Shown here: positions 38,390 to 49,437 of the stretch, one piece after another
Numbering within the stretch: the stretch's first letter is position 1
Layout of the letters: every line of letters begins with the position of its first letter
DNA from: Cryptomeria japonica
Taxonomy: Eukaryota; Streptophyta; Pinopsida; Cupressales; Cupressaceae
Length of the DNA stretch: 64,000 nucleotides
Direction of reading: 5' to 3'
Assembly (NCBI RefSeq): GCF_030272615.1
Contig: NC_081405.1
Span: 19,550,547-19,614,546 of the forward strand
Translations under genes and position numbers: made by a program
The notes under the pieces: generated by a model
What the model was told of the DNA's origin: nothing
Seen by the model: the letters and a program-made list of their open reading frames with translations, nothing else
Database searches by the model: none

Positions 38390-39994
38390 CTAAACAATCT
38401 CCATGTTGACCTTGGCCTCTCTACAAATGGTATTTTGGGTTGGAAACCTAAGAAAAAACGTCTTGAACAACCCACACAAACCCTAACCCGAAATTGCCAT
38501 GAGCACTCAAGTTCAAGCGTCCGAATTTGAGGATGAAAACCCATGAATCTATGGAGATTGAAGGAAGAAAAACCCATGGATCTTGCATTAAAGGATGAAA
38601 CCCATTCAGCTAGAGGAGTGGTCTCACATAGAGATCACATTCAAGCATTAATGGTGGCCAATATCCACAATATTGAGCCTACATGACACTTCTAGTTGTT
38701 GCGGATGTAAGCAATGGTGTTTCAATTTGTCTTAGTTGTTGTAACAGAACATTGTAATATTTTACAATCCATTTTAATATAATAATTGATATGTAATCCA
38801 AGTTCTCTAAATATATTGTATTCTCAATTGGGTGTTGTGACTAGGCAGTCATTGGTTTGCCATTGTTGTAACTATCAATTTTCAGTCTATCATTGTTGCA
38901 ACAACAATGTTTTGTAAAGCATCTGACCTGCCTAATATAAACACAATTTGCCATTCATCTACCATTGTGGGCTTACTATTATTTGGTGAATGTAACAAAG
39001 AAAAAAAATTGTTCAATTCAAGTAGAATATATTAGTGTTTAATGTTTTAGGGTTGTGTAATTAAATCTGAAGCTTAATAATGAGTTGTGAGGTTTTCTAT
39101 GAAAACATTAATATAATTTAGGGTTTGTATGGCTCTAATTTAAATGGTTTTAGTCTACTAAAATCATTTACCCTAATTTTAGCACAAGACATTACATTAA
39201 TAACTAAGTCATTATCTAATATTAATGTTATACATAGCCATTTAGACCTTATATTTGAGCAGATTTCCTTAATATCCACATGCACCACATTGAATACACT
39301 CGTTTTGAAATTTAGTTTCTTGCTTAGTGAGGTGCACACCTTAGCACTAAAGAATGAACTTTGAATATGAGCAACTTTTCTTTTATACAAGTGCAACCCT
39401 ATATGAGCAACTTAGACTTCGATTTGAAATTCAACTCTTTCTATGAAGGTCATGACTTAACAAACTCCACACTTTTGATTTTCACCTTTTTAAGGTGTGC
39501 ATCAGAAATAATGCTTGAAATCCTCTAAATCTGCATGGCTTTGATTCTCCCTTATTGAGGTAAACACTTTTGAAAGCAGTTGACTTTTTCAAACCAATCT
39601 TGACTTCCCTTCACTCAAGTGCACACCTGATATGGGAATTGTGACTTTATTTTTCTTAATACAAGTGCACCACAAAGCAAAGAAATTGACCTTGCAATTT
39701 CCTTCATAATGTGCATATCCCCATAGTATTTCAAATTGAAAACTATACTCATTCTTCCAGATCAGGCGTATGACTAGTTTTTATACTTAGCATATTCCTC
39801 CAAAAAAACTCCTTTTTTCCACTATGATGAATGGCTTCAAGATTTCCTTTTTGTGATCCTATGAACATTTAGAAAAGGATAACAAAGATAACCACACAAG
39901 ATGAAGCAAAGTAGACAAAATTTGAAACATGATTTATGTTTGGAAACCTAACAGAATTTAACTTGAAACGTGACACAATATAAAAATTTGTTAT

Positions 39995-41115
39995 GGGTAC
40001 AACAAACCACTCCAAGGTGGATTGAATCATTTATTAACTAATTTATAGTTCTAAAATGTACTTGTAGATAATAGCAAAAGTTTGAAGATAATTTATATTA
40101 TTTTTCATATAACCATAGTAGAAATACTCACAGAGTACTCAGCAAGTTTTTAAAAACTCGTGACTTTTTTTGCTCTATGAATTTTTCAGCTAAAAGCTCA
40201 CAAAGAGAACTCATAGAGTTTTTGTAAAAAAATCACTGAGTTTTTGGCAAGTTTTTCACAAGAAAACTTGGCAAGTCTGGTAAAAACTAGGCTGCATAAA
40301 AAGAAAGAGGCCCAGACGCATCAAAAAACCATCTAAAAATATATTTTTTCGGGGGCCCACTTCTAAACGGCAGGGGAACAAAAGTTTGCTCCATGCACCC
40401 CCTCTATCATTGGGTTTTTCTCACATATAACACCTTGTGCAATTTTCCATCATTGCCAATGCCACCAACATCTAAATCAAGGATGGAGGTCGAGCCACAA
40501 CTTGTCATGCCAAGCAAGGTGGAGGAGCCATAGCGGACTCCTACGACTAGATCCTCTACTTGAAACTCACCCCTAGTTTTCACTAGAGCTGGAAAGAGGA
40601 AGATGTAAAATACTTTAATGCAGTATTTACTCTTAGTTTTATGAAAACAATTTGCTATTTTCATTTTGTTTCGGACTATAATCCACATGAAGATGCCATT
40701 TTGTACACAATTTGCATTTAAATCAATCAAATATAACTAGACTCAGATTGTTTCTTTTATGTACTCATTTATTGACTCATTGGATGCATCTCCTCATCGA
40801 ATTTTGCAAAAAGAAAGCATTTCTAATGAAATTTAAGCAATTTTTTAAGTTGCAAATTTTTTGCCAAGTTTTTCCCAAGCTTTTGTCGAATTTTTGCTAA
40901 GTTGCATTTTCGAGCCTTGCCGAGTTTTTGCCAAGTACAAGTTTTTCAACTATAAATATAACTATAACACATAATATGAAAGTTTCAGATGGGTACAACA
41001 AACCACTCCAAGATGGATTGAGTCATTTATTAACTACTTTATAGTTCTAACAGGTACTTGTAGATAATAGCAACAGTGTAAAGATAATTAACATTAGTTT
41101 TAATATAACTATAAC
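39995..41115. repeat. 125-bp direct repeats about 1 kb apart
   Basis: GGGTACAACAAACCACTCCA begins both copies (39995-40120 and 40991-41115), which continue in parallel through TTATAGTTCTAA and TACTTGTAGATAATAGCAA. They enclose about 870 bp with no clear coding sequence. This could be a very short LTR pair (TRIM-like) or a tandem duplication with an insert. No TSD was identified. Confidence 0.55.
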
Positions 41116-41592
41116 ATTCCAGAAAACATTATGCTAAAAAAACAGCAAATAAATCAACAAGTGGTCAATATAGGCAATGCTAAAATAGATATTTTGTTTG
41201 CCCAACGTTACAAGGAATTAATTCTAGGATCCTAATTTCCAATGTCACCCACCGACTCCTAAAAGACTTCAATTATTTGCACATACATTAGTATTTCTGT
41301 AAGTTAAAGAATATATACAAGCTTACACACCCTACATTAAATAGCTTGAATTAAATGTCAAGACGAATGCTTTAGAATCCTATACTTGGATCATAAGTCA
41401 ATAAATTATTGAAAAGGAATTATTCTTAGAAATACACTAAGGAAAATACTTGTTCTAGTATCAACAAGACCAAACAAAAAGGACTTTTCTAATGCAAAGC
41501 TTTTGAGACTTCAACTACTGCATAGGACATAATTTCACAGCATTTGAAATATAAGCTAACAAACACCGAATCAAAAGTAGGACTATAATCAC

Positions 41593-41701
41593 CTGAGGCA
41601 AAGTTTTCAATAGTCATTAGTTGCTCTCTAAGTTGAAGTATAGGAATAACATAAACGAAAAGAGGCTTTGAAGGCTTGACCAACCCTGCCGGAAGTTTAA
41701 A
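41593..41701 (-). other. Candidate 109-nt exon of an unidentified gene
   Basis: The minus strand reads TTTTGTGTAG (acceptor), then 109 nt open in one phase (begins FKLPAGLVKPSKPLFVYVIP, 36 codons), then GTGATT (donor). Composition and splice sites look exon-like. The family is unknown and no neighbouring exons were found. It could be a captured gene fragment or an old host gene. Confidence 0.3.
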
Positions 41702-41972
41702 CTACACAAAATAAAAAAGGGTGGAAAATCAGTATCACACTAACTTAAAAGCTAATATGCAGACTTACATATTATATTGTATTGGTCAAATTGAACTAAG
41801 TATTGAAAACGATAAAATATCAAGTGTTTTCAAGAACATAAACTGAATACATCCATTTCTCCATTACGCGCTCAGAATGAAACATATTGGAATGTCAAGA
41901 TTGGAATAAAAAGGAATTAGGAAATAACTCACTCCAAGTACAAGAATTTCTGCTTTGTGTCTATGCATTTTT

Positions 41973-42039
41973 TGTTAGATCTGCTAAATATCTTTTCTGT
42001 GTTTTATACAAAACACAGAAAAGATATTTAGCAGATCTG

Positions 42040-42042
<3 letters not shown>
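41973..42042. repeat. 33-bp inverted repeat with a 4-nt loop
   Basis: Arms 41973-42005 and 42010-42042 pair with one mismatch around the loop ATAC. The core AGATCTGCTAAATATCTTTT is perfectly mirrored. An (AT)n run follows directly. Confidence 0.9.

Positions 42043-42070
<28 letters not shown>
42043..42070. repeat. AT dinucleotide microsatellite
   Basis: A run of about 13-14 AT units sits directly beside the 33-bp hairpin. Confidence 0.9.
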
Positions 42071-42071
<1 letters not shown>

Positions 42072-43299
42072 GCTGACTTAACCAAATAGAATTAAGTTAA
42101 TCTATATCTCGTTTTGATATTTTTTTCTGTTAAAAACACGGTTGAGTGCTTTGTTTTGTGAATTTCCTCTTAGCTATCATTGATATGATTGCCATTATGA
42201 TTAGACATCGAGTACAAAATGTAATAAATTAAGATCTGGCTGGTTGTGCCTAACTGTTATATGTTTGTTAGCACCAAACACCTTAAATCAAGCATAAATA
42301 TGAATGCATCCCCCAATGTCCCCATCCCACCACCGTCCCTGGGGCATGAGGATGGTAGAGGATGTCCCCTATCCATCACCTATCCTCTAGGGAAATTGGG
42401 GACATATTCTCAGAAAATGGGGACTCATCCCATTTTTTCAGTTTAAAAAAGATAAATTTCAAAAAAACAGAAAGTAAAAGGATTAAGTGGTGACAAATGA
42501 CCTCCCACTCCATCCATACTCTACTATTCCCAAAAAAAGTACTCTTGGAAAGCTATATTTAAAATATATACTGATGTCCCCTATCATCATCCTGGATATG
42601 CCATGGAACATAGCCATAAAGAGGTCCCCACTTTGTTACAAGATGTCCTCTGAATACCTACATCCATCAATCAGTAATATGGGAATTCAAATAAATAAGC
42701 CTTAACATGAAAGATCCCTACTCCAAATTTTACCCAATCTGACCCAAATTAGGATGTTAGGTGCAGTGTTTATTTGCTGATAAATTTTTGGCCAGCGTAT
42801 ATTTGGATGGGGTTTGACTGGTTTTTGTTTTTGTTTAAGTGGGTTTGAAGTTTTTATGCAAGATTCTTGAATATAACATTAAGAGATTGCTGATTTAAAC
42901 TAATACATTGCATAACCTACAAGGAAGGTAAATAAGTAACTGTCATTTGCTTAAAAGTTCAGCATACATACCATTATCTTGAACTCATAAGTCTGATGCA
43001 AGTTTCCAGCACACAGAAAAATGGAAATCAGCTCCAATTAAAGTCAAACCCCTAAGTACATGCTAGGGTTTGAAACCCTTCTACCCAAAATAGACCAGCA
43101 AGCTGAAATAGAGCTGGAAAAAGATGGAAATGACCTCTAAAAGGTCAGCCGTGCAACCGATTGAAGAAACCCTGCCTTCTAACTGATTAATCTACTCAAA
43201 GATTCCCAAAAGAGGCTGCCATATGCACACTAAAGCTGTATTATGATCGAAACTGACACCCGGGGAAATGGGTTTTCATCCAAATCCCTCAATTCTTCC

Positions 43300-43663
43300 A
43301 AGACTTGGTGTTCCTGGAAGCCCAAGCTGTTGAAGTTCTCATGCAAGCTGCAGATCTGAAATATGGAGAGCTAAGAATCAGCCCAAATGTTATGAAATTC
43401 ACCTTTTATAACTCTCCAAGAAATTCGATCCATGAGAGGGGTTCTTTTTGGCCTTAAGAACTTAAAATTGAGTTTGAGGGTCTCTTTCTCATTGAAAAAA
43501 TGGCCCCCTTTTAAAAACAACTTGAGTTACTAGGTAGGGGTGTCACTTTTCACTATTCATCCTTATGTTTCTCTATTACTATTCACATAACGCCAACTTT
43601 AATATTTCAATTTTAACCATAGAAATAACTCCCCGCAACCAACTAGAAGACCTGCGAAACTCC
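43300..43663 (-). mobile_element. Gypsy B 3' LTR, distal segment (left end uncertain)
   Basis: Removing element L (TSD ACTCC/GCTCC) joins this directly to 54995-55115, the start of the gypsy B 3' LTR on the minus strand. A minus-strand TATA box (GTTATAAAAGG, about 43404-43414) fits an LTR in that orientation. The LTR must extend further left than 43300, but I could not locate its terminus. Confidence 0.5.
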
Positions 43664-45470
43664 TGTTGTCATTTTATGACACCCTTGGTCCATCAGTGAA
43701 AACCGATCAGAGATATGTTCCATGGACCAGCGTTGCCCCAGTTTGATCAAGAGAAGACGATGGAATCATGAAGTATGAAGTGTTGTCTTGTCGGAAGTTC
43801 CTTTCCCAAGCCTTCTCTTCCTCTCTCTTTCCCGAAACTCTGGAACACCGAGGTTCCGAAGTTCCCTTCCTTGGTCTCTTGTTCTCTTGCCTTGGAACTC
43901 TGGAACCCCGAATTTCCCAAGTTGCTAAGTCTTCCCAACTTCGATGACCCAGGTCTCCGAAGTTTCCCCAACTTCGATGACCCAAATCTCTTAAGTTCCC
44001 CCAACTTCGGTGACCCAAGTCTTTGAAGTTCCTAAGTCTTCAACTCTGAACCTCCGGAACCCCCAGGTTCCCAAGTTCCTAAGTCTTCTCTTCCTCAACC
44101 TCGGAACTCCGAAATCCCCAAGTTCACAAATTCCTAATTCCTCAACCCCGAAACTCCGAAACCCATAGGTTCCCAAGTTCCTAAGTCTTCAACCCCGGAA
44201 CTCCAGAACCCCCAGGTTCCCAAGTTCCTAAGTCTTCTCTTCCTCAACCTTGGAACTTTGGAGCCCCCAGGTTCCCAAGTTCCTAATTCCTCAACCCTAG
44301 AACAATGGAACCCCTACATTCCCAAGTTCCTAAGTCTTCAACCCCGGAACTCCAGAACCCCGAGGTTCCTTGGTTCCCAAGTCTTCCTAACTTCAGTGAC
44401 CCAAGTCTCCGAGTTCCCCCAGCTTCGATGACCCAGGTCTCCAAAGTCTTCCAAACTTATTTCCGACTGGTGACACTTCCGGATGGCGTGATCGACACCC
44501 AAGGCTTTAAATGCTCCAACAGTTTTGGTCACTTATGCACTTTCTTTTGTAGAGCCACAGGGGTGCATTTAATGTTTTTGGCAGGATTTCCATCAAGAGA
44601 GGTATGGGGCCATGCTTGTTGTAGTGACTTATGTCATGTCTGCATACTCTAACTTTGGAAGGTCAGTCAATCCACCCTTCTCAGGGTTGCCTTTTGTGGG
44701 TATGGCTAGGTTGCTTGCATGTACAAAAGTCAAGTGCATGCACTTCCCTGCACTTCCAGACTGACATGCAGGGGTCATGATCACTCTTGTAACCATTTTT
44801 CTATATAAAGGTTGTTAAGCCTCATTGAAAAGGGTTCTCTCCCTGCTGCCTTGAGCTTTCCTATGCTCTTCTCTTGAAGACTTGTAATTATTTTGGCATT
44901 TCTGCAACTATAAGTTTGGCCTTTGGCCTTTGAATGAATTGAAATTTCATTCTTGCCTTCCTTCAACTTATGCATGTTGTGTATGTTTCTTTACCTTCAT
45001 CATAGGTGTATGTTTTGTGGCTCTTCTCTCCATATATGTTGTGTTAACTTGTTTTTCTGAGTGCGACTTGTGGGAACTCTTCTCTCCTCTTGACACTAAA
45101 CAAATTCTAACCTCCATACATGCATTTGGGTCACTCATGCAACTAAAGTTTGTGCATCTCTTGGGTATTTCAGTTGATTCCTTGTGCCATTTTGGGTGGG
45201 TAGAGGAACAATCTCTTATCTTGGTGCATCACCTCCTTTGGTTTAAGCATTTCTCTCTTCCCTTTACCTCTGCAATTTGTTAGGATAGACCTAGGAGTTA
45301 GTTTTGAACTGTTGAGTTGGTTCAACACCTGCACCTGGATTGAGAAGGAAGTCGGCCTTCTCCGGAGATTCAACCCCCTTGCTCAAGGTCCCACACTTTG
45401 GGGTTGTTTCCATGTTTCACAAGATTGCTGAGTTGATAGCTCAGCAAGGGTGCGAGCTTTTGTGATAACA
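43664..45470 (+). repeat. 5' LTR of element L (1807 bp)
   Basis: TG...CA bounded and homologous to 53343-54994. It carries a U3 minisatellite (about 43830-44460), a TATA box at 44801-44810 and a long transcribed part. The 155-bp length difference from the 3' LTR lies mainly in the minisatellite. Confidence 0.9.
43830..44460. repeat. Minisatellite in the L 5' LTR
   Basis: Repeated phrases GGTTCCCAAGTTCCTAAGTC, CAACCCCGGAACTCC and CCCAACTTCGATGACCCAAG recur at roughly 25-60-bp spacing. A shorter array lies in the 3' LTR (about 53520-53990). Related units also occur in the internal region (45608-45782). Confidence 0.8.
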
Positions 45471-45475
45471 ATTTT

Positions 45476-45493
45476 TGGCACACCCGATGGGAC
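45476..45493 (+). other. Primer-binding site candidate of element L
   Basis: TGGCACACCCGATGGGAC starts six bases after the 5' LTR end. Position and the leading TGG fit a tRNA-primed start. I cannot say which tRNA. Confidence 0.55.
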
Positions 45494-45931
45494 TTAATTC
45501 GACATACATGCTAAGGATTAAGTGCTAATTCTTAGTGTTTCAGCCTTTAGAGGCAAACACCTTTCAAGCACTTGGCGACTCTACTCAAAGTCCAGTTCTT
45601 GTTCATATGAAGTTCCTAACTCTGGGACCCTGGAACCCCCAGGTTCCCAATTCACCAACTCCAAAACTTCGGAACCTCGGAACCCCCAGGTTCTGAAGTG
45701 CCTAAGTCTTCAACTTTGGAACCCCGAGGTTCTGAAGTGCCTAAGTCTTCAACTTTGGAACCCCGAGGTTCTGAAATCATGCAGTCCTAAGCCCAAGCCA
45801 ACTGAAGGTTCGGTGTGTTCTTCAGTTCATCAAGCCTTTGGAGGCAACACCTTTCAAGCACCTGGAAACTCTGCAATCATTTGGTGGATCTGTGGTATGT
45901 TATCAGTCTTTGGTTGAGAGGGTTCATCTGC

Positions 45932-47644
45932 TGTAATATCCCTTGGCTAATCTGACCCTGTTTTTGCTTATTTGAACACCAAGGAATATTGTCAAACATT
46001 TGGCATACAATGTTTGAAGCCGCTGTAGTGAATTCTTTCTTTGTCTTCTTTGGGTTTGTAGGCTGCAAATGAAGTTATGGAAAGCTTCTAACAATGCAAA
46101 GTTGTTATAGAAATGATATACTAGCTGTTTTAGACCTTTCCACACATATGTAATGACTGAAATTAACTAGTACAGCTAGTTGACATTAAGACAAACACTT
46201 GTCATGCATCCCAAAGTACACCTACAGCCATTAGGCATTTAAGCAAACAATTGGCATGAAAGCTAAATGGCTGATCAATTTTGAATGTGGAATATGCAAA
46301 TTATATCTCCATTAAACATATGCGACCTCCAAATATTTCATGATATAATCATAATAGAAAATGATGCAATGAAGTAATGATTTTCTAATACAATGACTGT
46401 AGATAGAAAACCTGGTATTTCAATGGCTGCCTTGATATATTGGTTTGATTCTCCTCATATGCAAATCCCTTGTCACATATATACAGCTGTTCAACCTCTC
46501 TAAATCCCCTTCTATAGAACTCCAACTACTGTAGCGCACTGTTCATGCGCACTGTTCACGGCACTGTAGCGCACTATTCACGGCACTGTTCATGCGCACT
46601 GTTCATGGCACTGTAGCGCACTGTTCACGGCACTGTTCATGTGCACTGTTCACGCGCACTGTAGCAGCAAGAACAAACTTGCAATCTGCTCTTAAAACCT
46701 TGAATAATTTGTTGCCAAATAAGGATGATTCACAACAAACTATAAATGTTCTTCAACAATAAACTTCAAACCCTTGTAGAAAAATTCACCAATTTGCACA
46801 AATGAAAGAACTGAAGTATTCTTTCCCACAACTGCAATAATTCAGATGTTATTTCACACCTTCAAAATTGCTACCAATAGGAAGTTTTCGTTTCCTATGA
46901 TCAAAGAAGAAAATTGCGAAAGCCCTAGGCTCCACAATAAAAATCAATCAAAATACTATTCATCAACTGGATGCCGAGAATGAACTCTTGCCTTTCCTTT
47001 TATTCTTTCCTTTTATTCTTTCCTTAAGAGAGCTCAAACACCTTCCTGGCCAATGTGGGATAAAAGATTTATTCCCACATTAAATTATTCACTTAACGCG
47101 CTTTATTATATTAAAGTGACTTTATTATTATAAAGTTACTTTAGAACTTTATAATAATATTAAAATATTAAATAAATCACTTAAGTCACTTAAACTTTAA
47201 TATCTCTTGATGTACTTGTCTGATTGCTAAGCCGTCTGAGCCAGGAGTCGACTCTCCCTGTTCTCCATGTGATTGGATGCCTGTCTAAAAATAGAAACCC
47301 TGAATAGTGACTTACTATAAATAGTAAGTATGTGAAACTGAGTCTAGAAATAGCTGCAAAGGCCCAATCAAGGTTGACACTGCCAATAAGCTCTGCTCAG
47401 GTGTCTTTCTATTAATAGGAACCCTGACTCTCCCAAAATAGTAACTTACTATAAATAGTAAGTGTGCCAATCTAAGTCAAAAAACCTGTGCAAAGGCCAA
47501 AACCTGAATCCAGCTGAAGAGTAATGTCTCTAATCACCAAGTAACTGCCACACGAGGCCCTCTATCAATAATTGTTAGCCTACGAGGGTCAAATGATAGG
47601 CTAATTCTTACAAACTCTGATGCTCGCAAAATGGGGACATTACA
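45932..47644 (-). mobile_element. Solo LTR-A3 (1713 bp, TSD TCTGC), nested in L
   Basis: Near-identical to LTR-A2, with the same ends (minus-strand TGTAATGTCCCC...GGGATATTACA) and different target duplications, TCTGC at 45927-45931 and 47645-47649. These are therefore independent insertions. The palindromic ACTTACTATAAATAGTAAGT is at 47310-47329 and 47444-47463. It differs from LTR-A2 by scattered point changes, a shorter CACTGTTCA block and a 14-bp duplication of TCTTTCCTTTTATT. Confidence 0.93.
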
Positions 47645-48349
47645 TCTGCTCTTTTAAGCATTTTATTAAACAAGCTCCATCTCTTTCAAATGCTTTAAAA
47701 TGAGTTCATATCATGGGTGTAACTTCTATTCACCCCCATTCTATGAGAATGCCAACCATTTTTCCCCTCCTTACCAACAGGGTTGTTGTCCTCATTTTTG
47801 TTTCCAAAAATGAAGGACCACTACGTTGAAATTTTTATGAAAAAATGAAAAAAATTACTCTATGGCATGCTTCTCGAGGCATAATTTCAACTAATCCTTG
47901 GACTGGCTTAATCCTCGGTCCATTCTCGAACTATGTTTCGAATTTCGTCAAATTCTGGGTTCGTTTGCTATGTCTTTCCTTCAATTTCGGGTTTTAAAAT
48001 CCCGATTGCAGGTGGAGAATTTTCTTCAAACTGCAAGTTTTAATGATATTCATTGTTTTGGTCTTTGTAGGGGAATTTTTGACTTATTACATGTGCACTT
48101 TTATTTAAAAGATGTTACTTGAAATTTGTTTTAAATTTCCCCTTTGTTGTTTTTATCTTTTTTATTGTTTTTTGGTCTTTTTTAGTTAAAATAGGGATTT
48201 TTTGACTCAATTACAAGTAAACTTGCAGTTTGGTCAAAACACCCCTACTTTAATGGTTTTTGCATGTAATAGGGATTTTAAATCCCCATTACATATGTGC
48301 AAGCAAGTATAACTTGTTGTAGGGATTTTATTTCCCTTTTACAAGTATT

Positions 48350-48760
48350 TAAAACTTGCATTTCTCTCCAAAAAACCCGATTTTGCCTTGCAAGTGCATT
48401 TTTGACAATTTTAAACTTGTCATTTGTCTAAAAAATCCCGATTTTGGCTTGGTAAGTGAAAAAGTGAATTTTAAACTTGCTATTTGTCTTAAAAATCCCG
48501 ATTTTGCCTTGTAAGTGAAAAAGTGACAATTTAAAACTTGCACTTTGGTCCAAAAAACCCGATTTTGCTCATAAAATGCATTTTTGACATTTTAAACTTG
48601 CTATTTGGCCAAAAAATCCCGATTTTGCCTAACATGTTGAAAAAGTGAAATTTTAAACTTGTCATATCCTCCAAAAAATCCAATTTTCATTGTTTCATGC
48701 ATTTTAAACTTGCTATTTGTTCCAAAAAACCCGAATTGCAAGGAAAAACATGTTTTTTGA
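48350..48760. repeat. 60-bp tandem array in E1'
   Basis: About seven units of AAAAAATCCCGATTTTG...AAACTTG at 55-65-bp spacing, the same array as in E1 (four units at 25125-25370). Confidence 0.85.
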
Positions 48761-49245
48761 GGATTTTTAGCAAATTTTTGTGGAGATTTTTTGGGAGATA
48801 GAAGGTGTTTTGGATTCCTCCCTATTTTTATGCATTTTCAAACACCTTTCACGCCACATGGAGATTAAGATTGCTGGTTTTTAGCTTTATAACAGCAGCC
48901 ACGTTTTTTTGCCATTTGGAATGCCACGAATCAGCAATGTTATGAATCTTTTTGGCTTGGTATGCTAAGGTATTGAGGTTAGAAAGAGTCTTGGCCATTT
49001 TCCATGCCATTTCTCATGCATTTGCTGCCACGTTTTTCAGTTTTGGGCATTTTTTTCAAAAACGTGGCTAGGGTTTTGGAATACGGTTAATTTCTTTTTA
49101 AGAGATATTCTTCTTTATTTCAAAGATTAATCATCTTGTTGAAGAGACATTTTCAGTTTGAGGCAAGGTTTGATTTCTTTCCTTATTTTCTTCTTGTTTC
49201 ATTTTTTTTATTTTCAAATATGTTGGTTCTTTCCCAAAAATCAGA

Positions 49246-49437
49246 TTTGTGAGAGAGATTTTCCCCTTTGTAAAGCAATTTTAGAATTGCATTGTTCTTC
49301 CCCATTTTCCCTCTTTACTTGTATTCGGGATTTTAAATCCCGATTACTAAAATCCCGAATACAAGTAAAGAGGGAAAATGGGGAAGAACAATGCAATTCT
49401 AAAATTGCTTTACAAAGGGGAAAATCTCTCTCACAAA
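49246..49437. repeat. 90-bp inverted duplication with a 12-nt spacer in E1'
   Basis: The arms 49246-49335 and 49348-49437 mirror each other with no mismatch that I can see. E1 has only one arm (about 24450-24550). The insert 49348-49454 is bounded by a direct repeat of AAATCCCGATTAC (49335-49347 and 49442-49454), the signature of a template switch. Confidence 0.9.

Larger units (their letters stand above)
38395..43300. other. Unassigned AT-rich interval, about 4.9 kb
   Basis: No TG...CA-bounded unit was found. It contains a 125-bp direct repeat pair, one exon-like stretch, a perfect hairpin beside an AT repeat, and a compact block with repeated GCCAAGTTTTT / CTTGGCAAG motifs (40140-40930) that may be a small non-autonomous element. 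A minus-strand open stretch at 40407-40730 follows a TTTCCAG acceptor-like site; I do not recognise it. The right end merges into the gypsy B LTR. Confidence 0.45.

Noticed and set aside
40407-40730. 107-codon minus-strand frame as a gene
   Set aside because: A possible acceptor precedes part of it, but no family is recognisable and it lies in a repeat-like block with GCCAAGTTTTT motifs.
42246-42446. Plus-strand 66-codon open stretch
   Set aside because: Short, no family resemblance and no splice or promoter context; likely chance in AT-rich DNA.
43707-44532. Several long frames on both strands with repeated Gly-Asn-Leu or Ser-Thr-Pro phrases
   Set aside because: They are translations of the L minisatellite; both strands stay open because of the repeat period.
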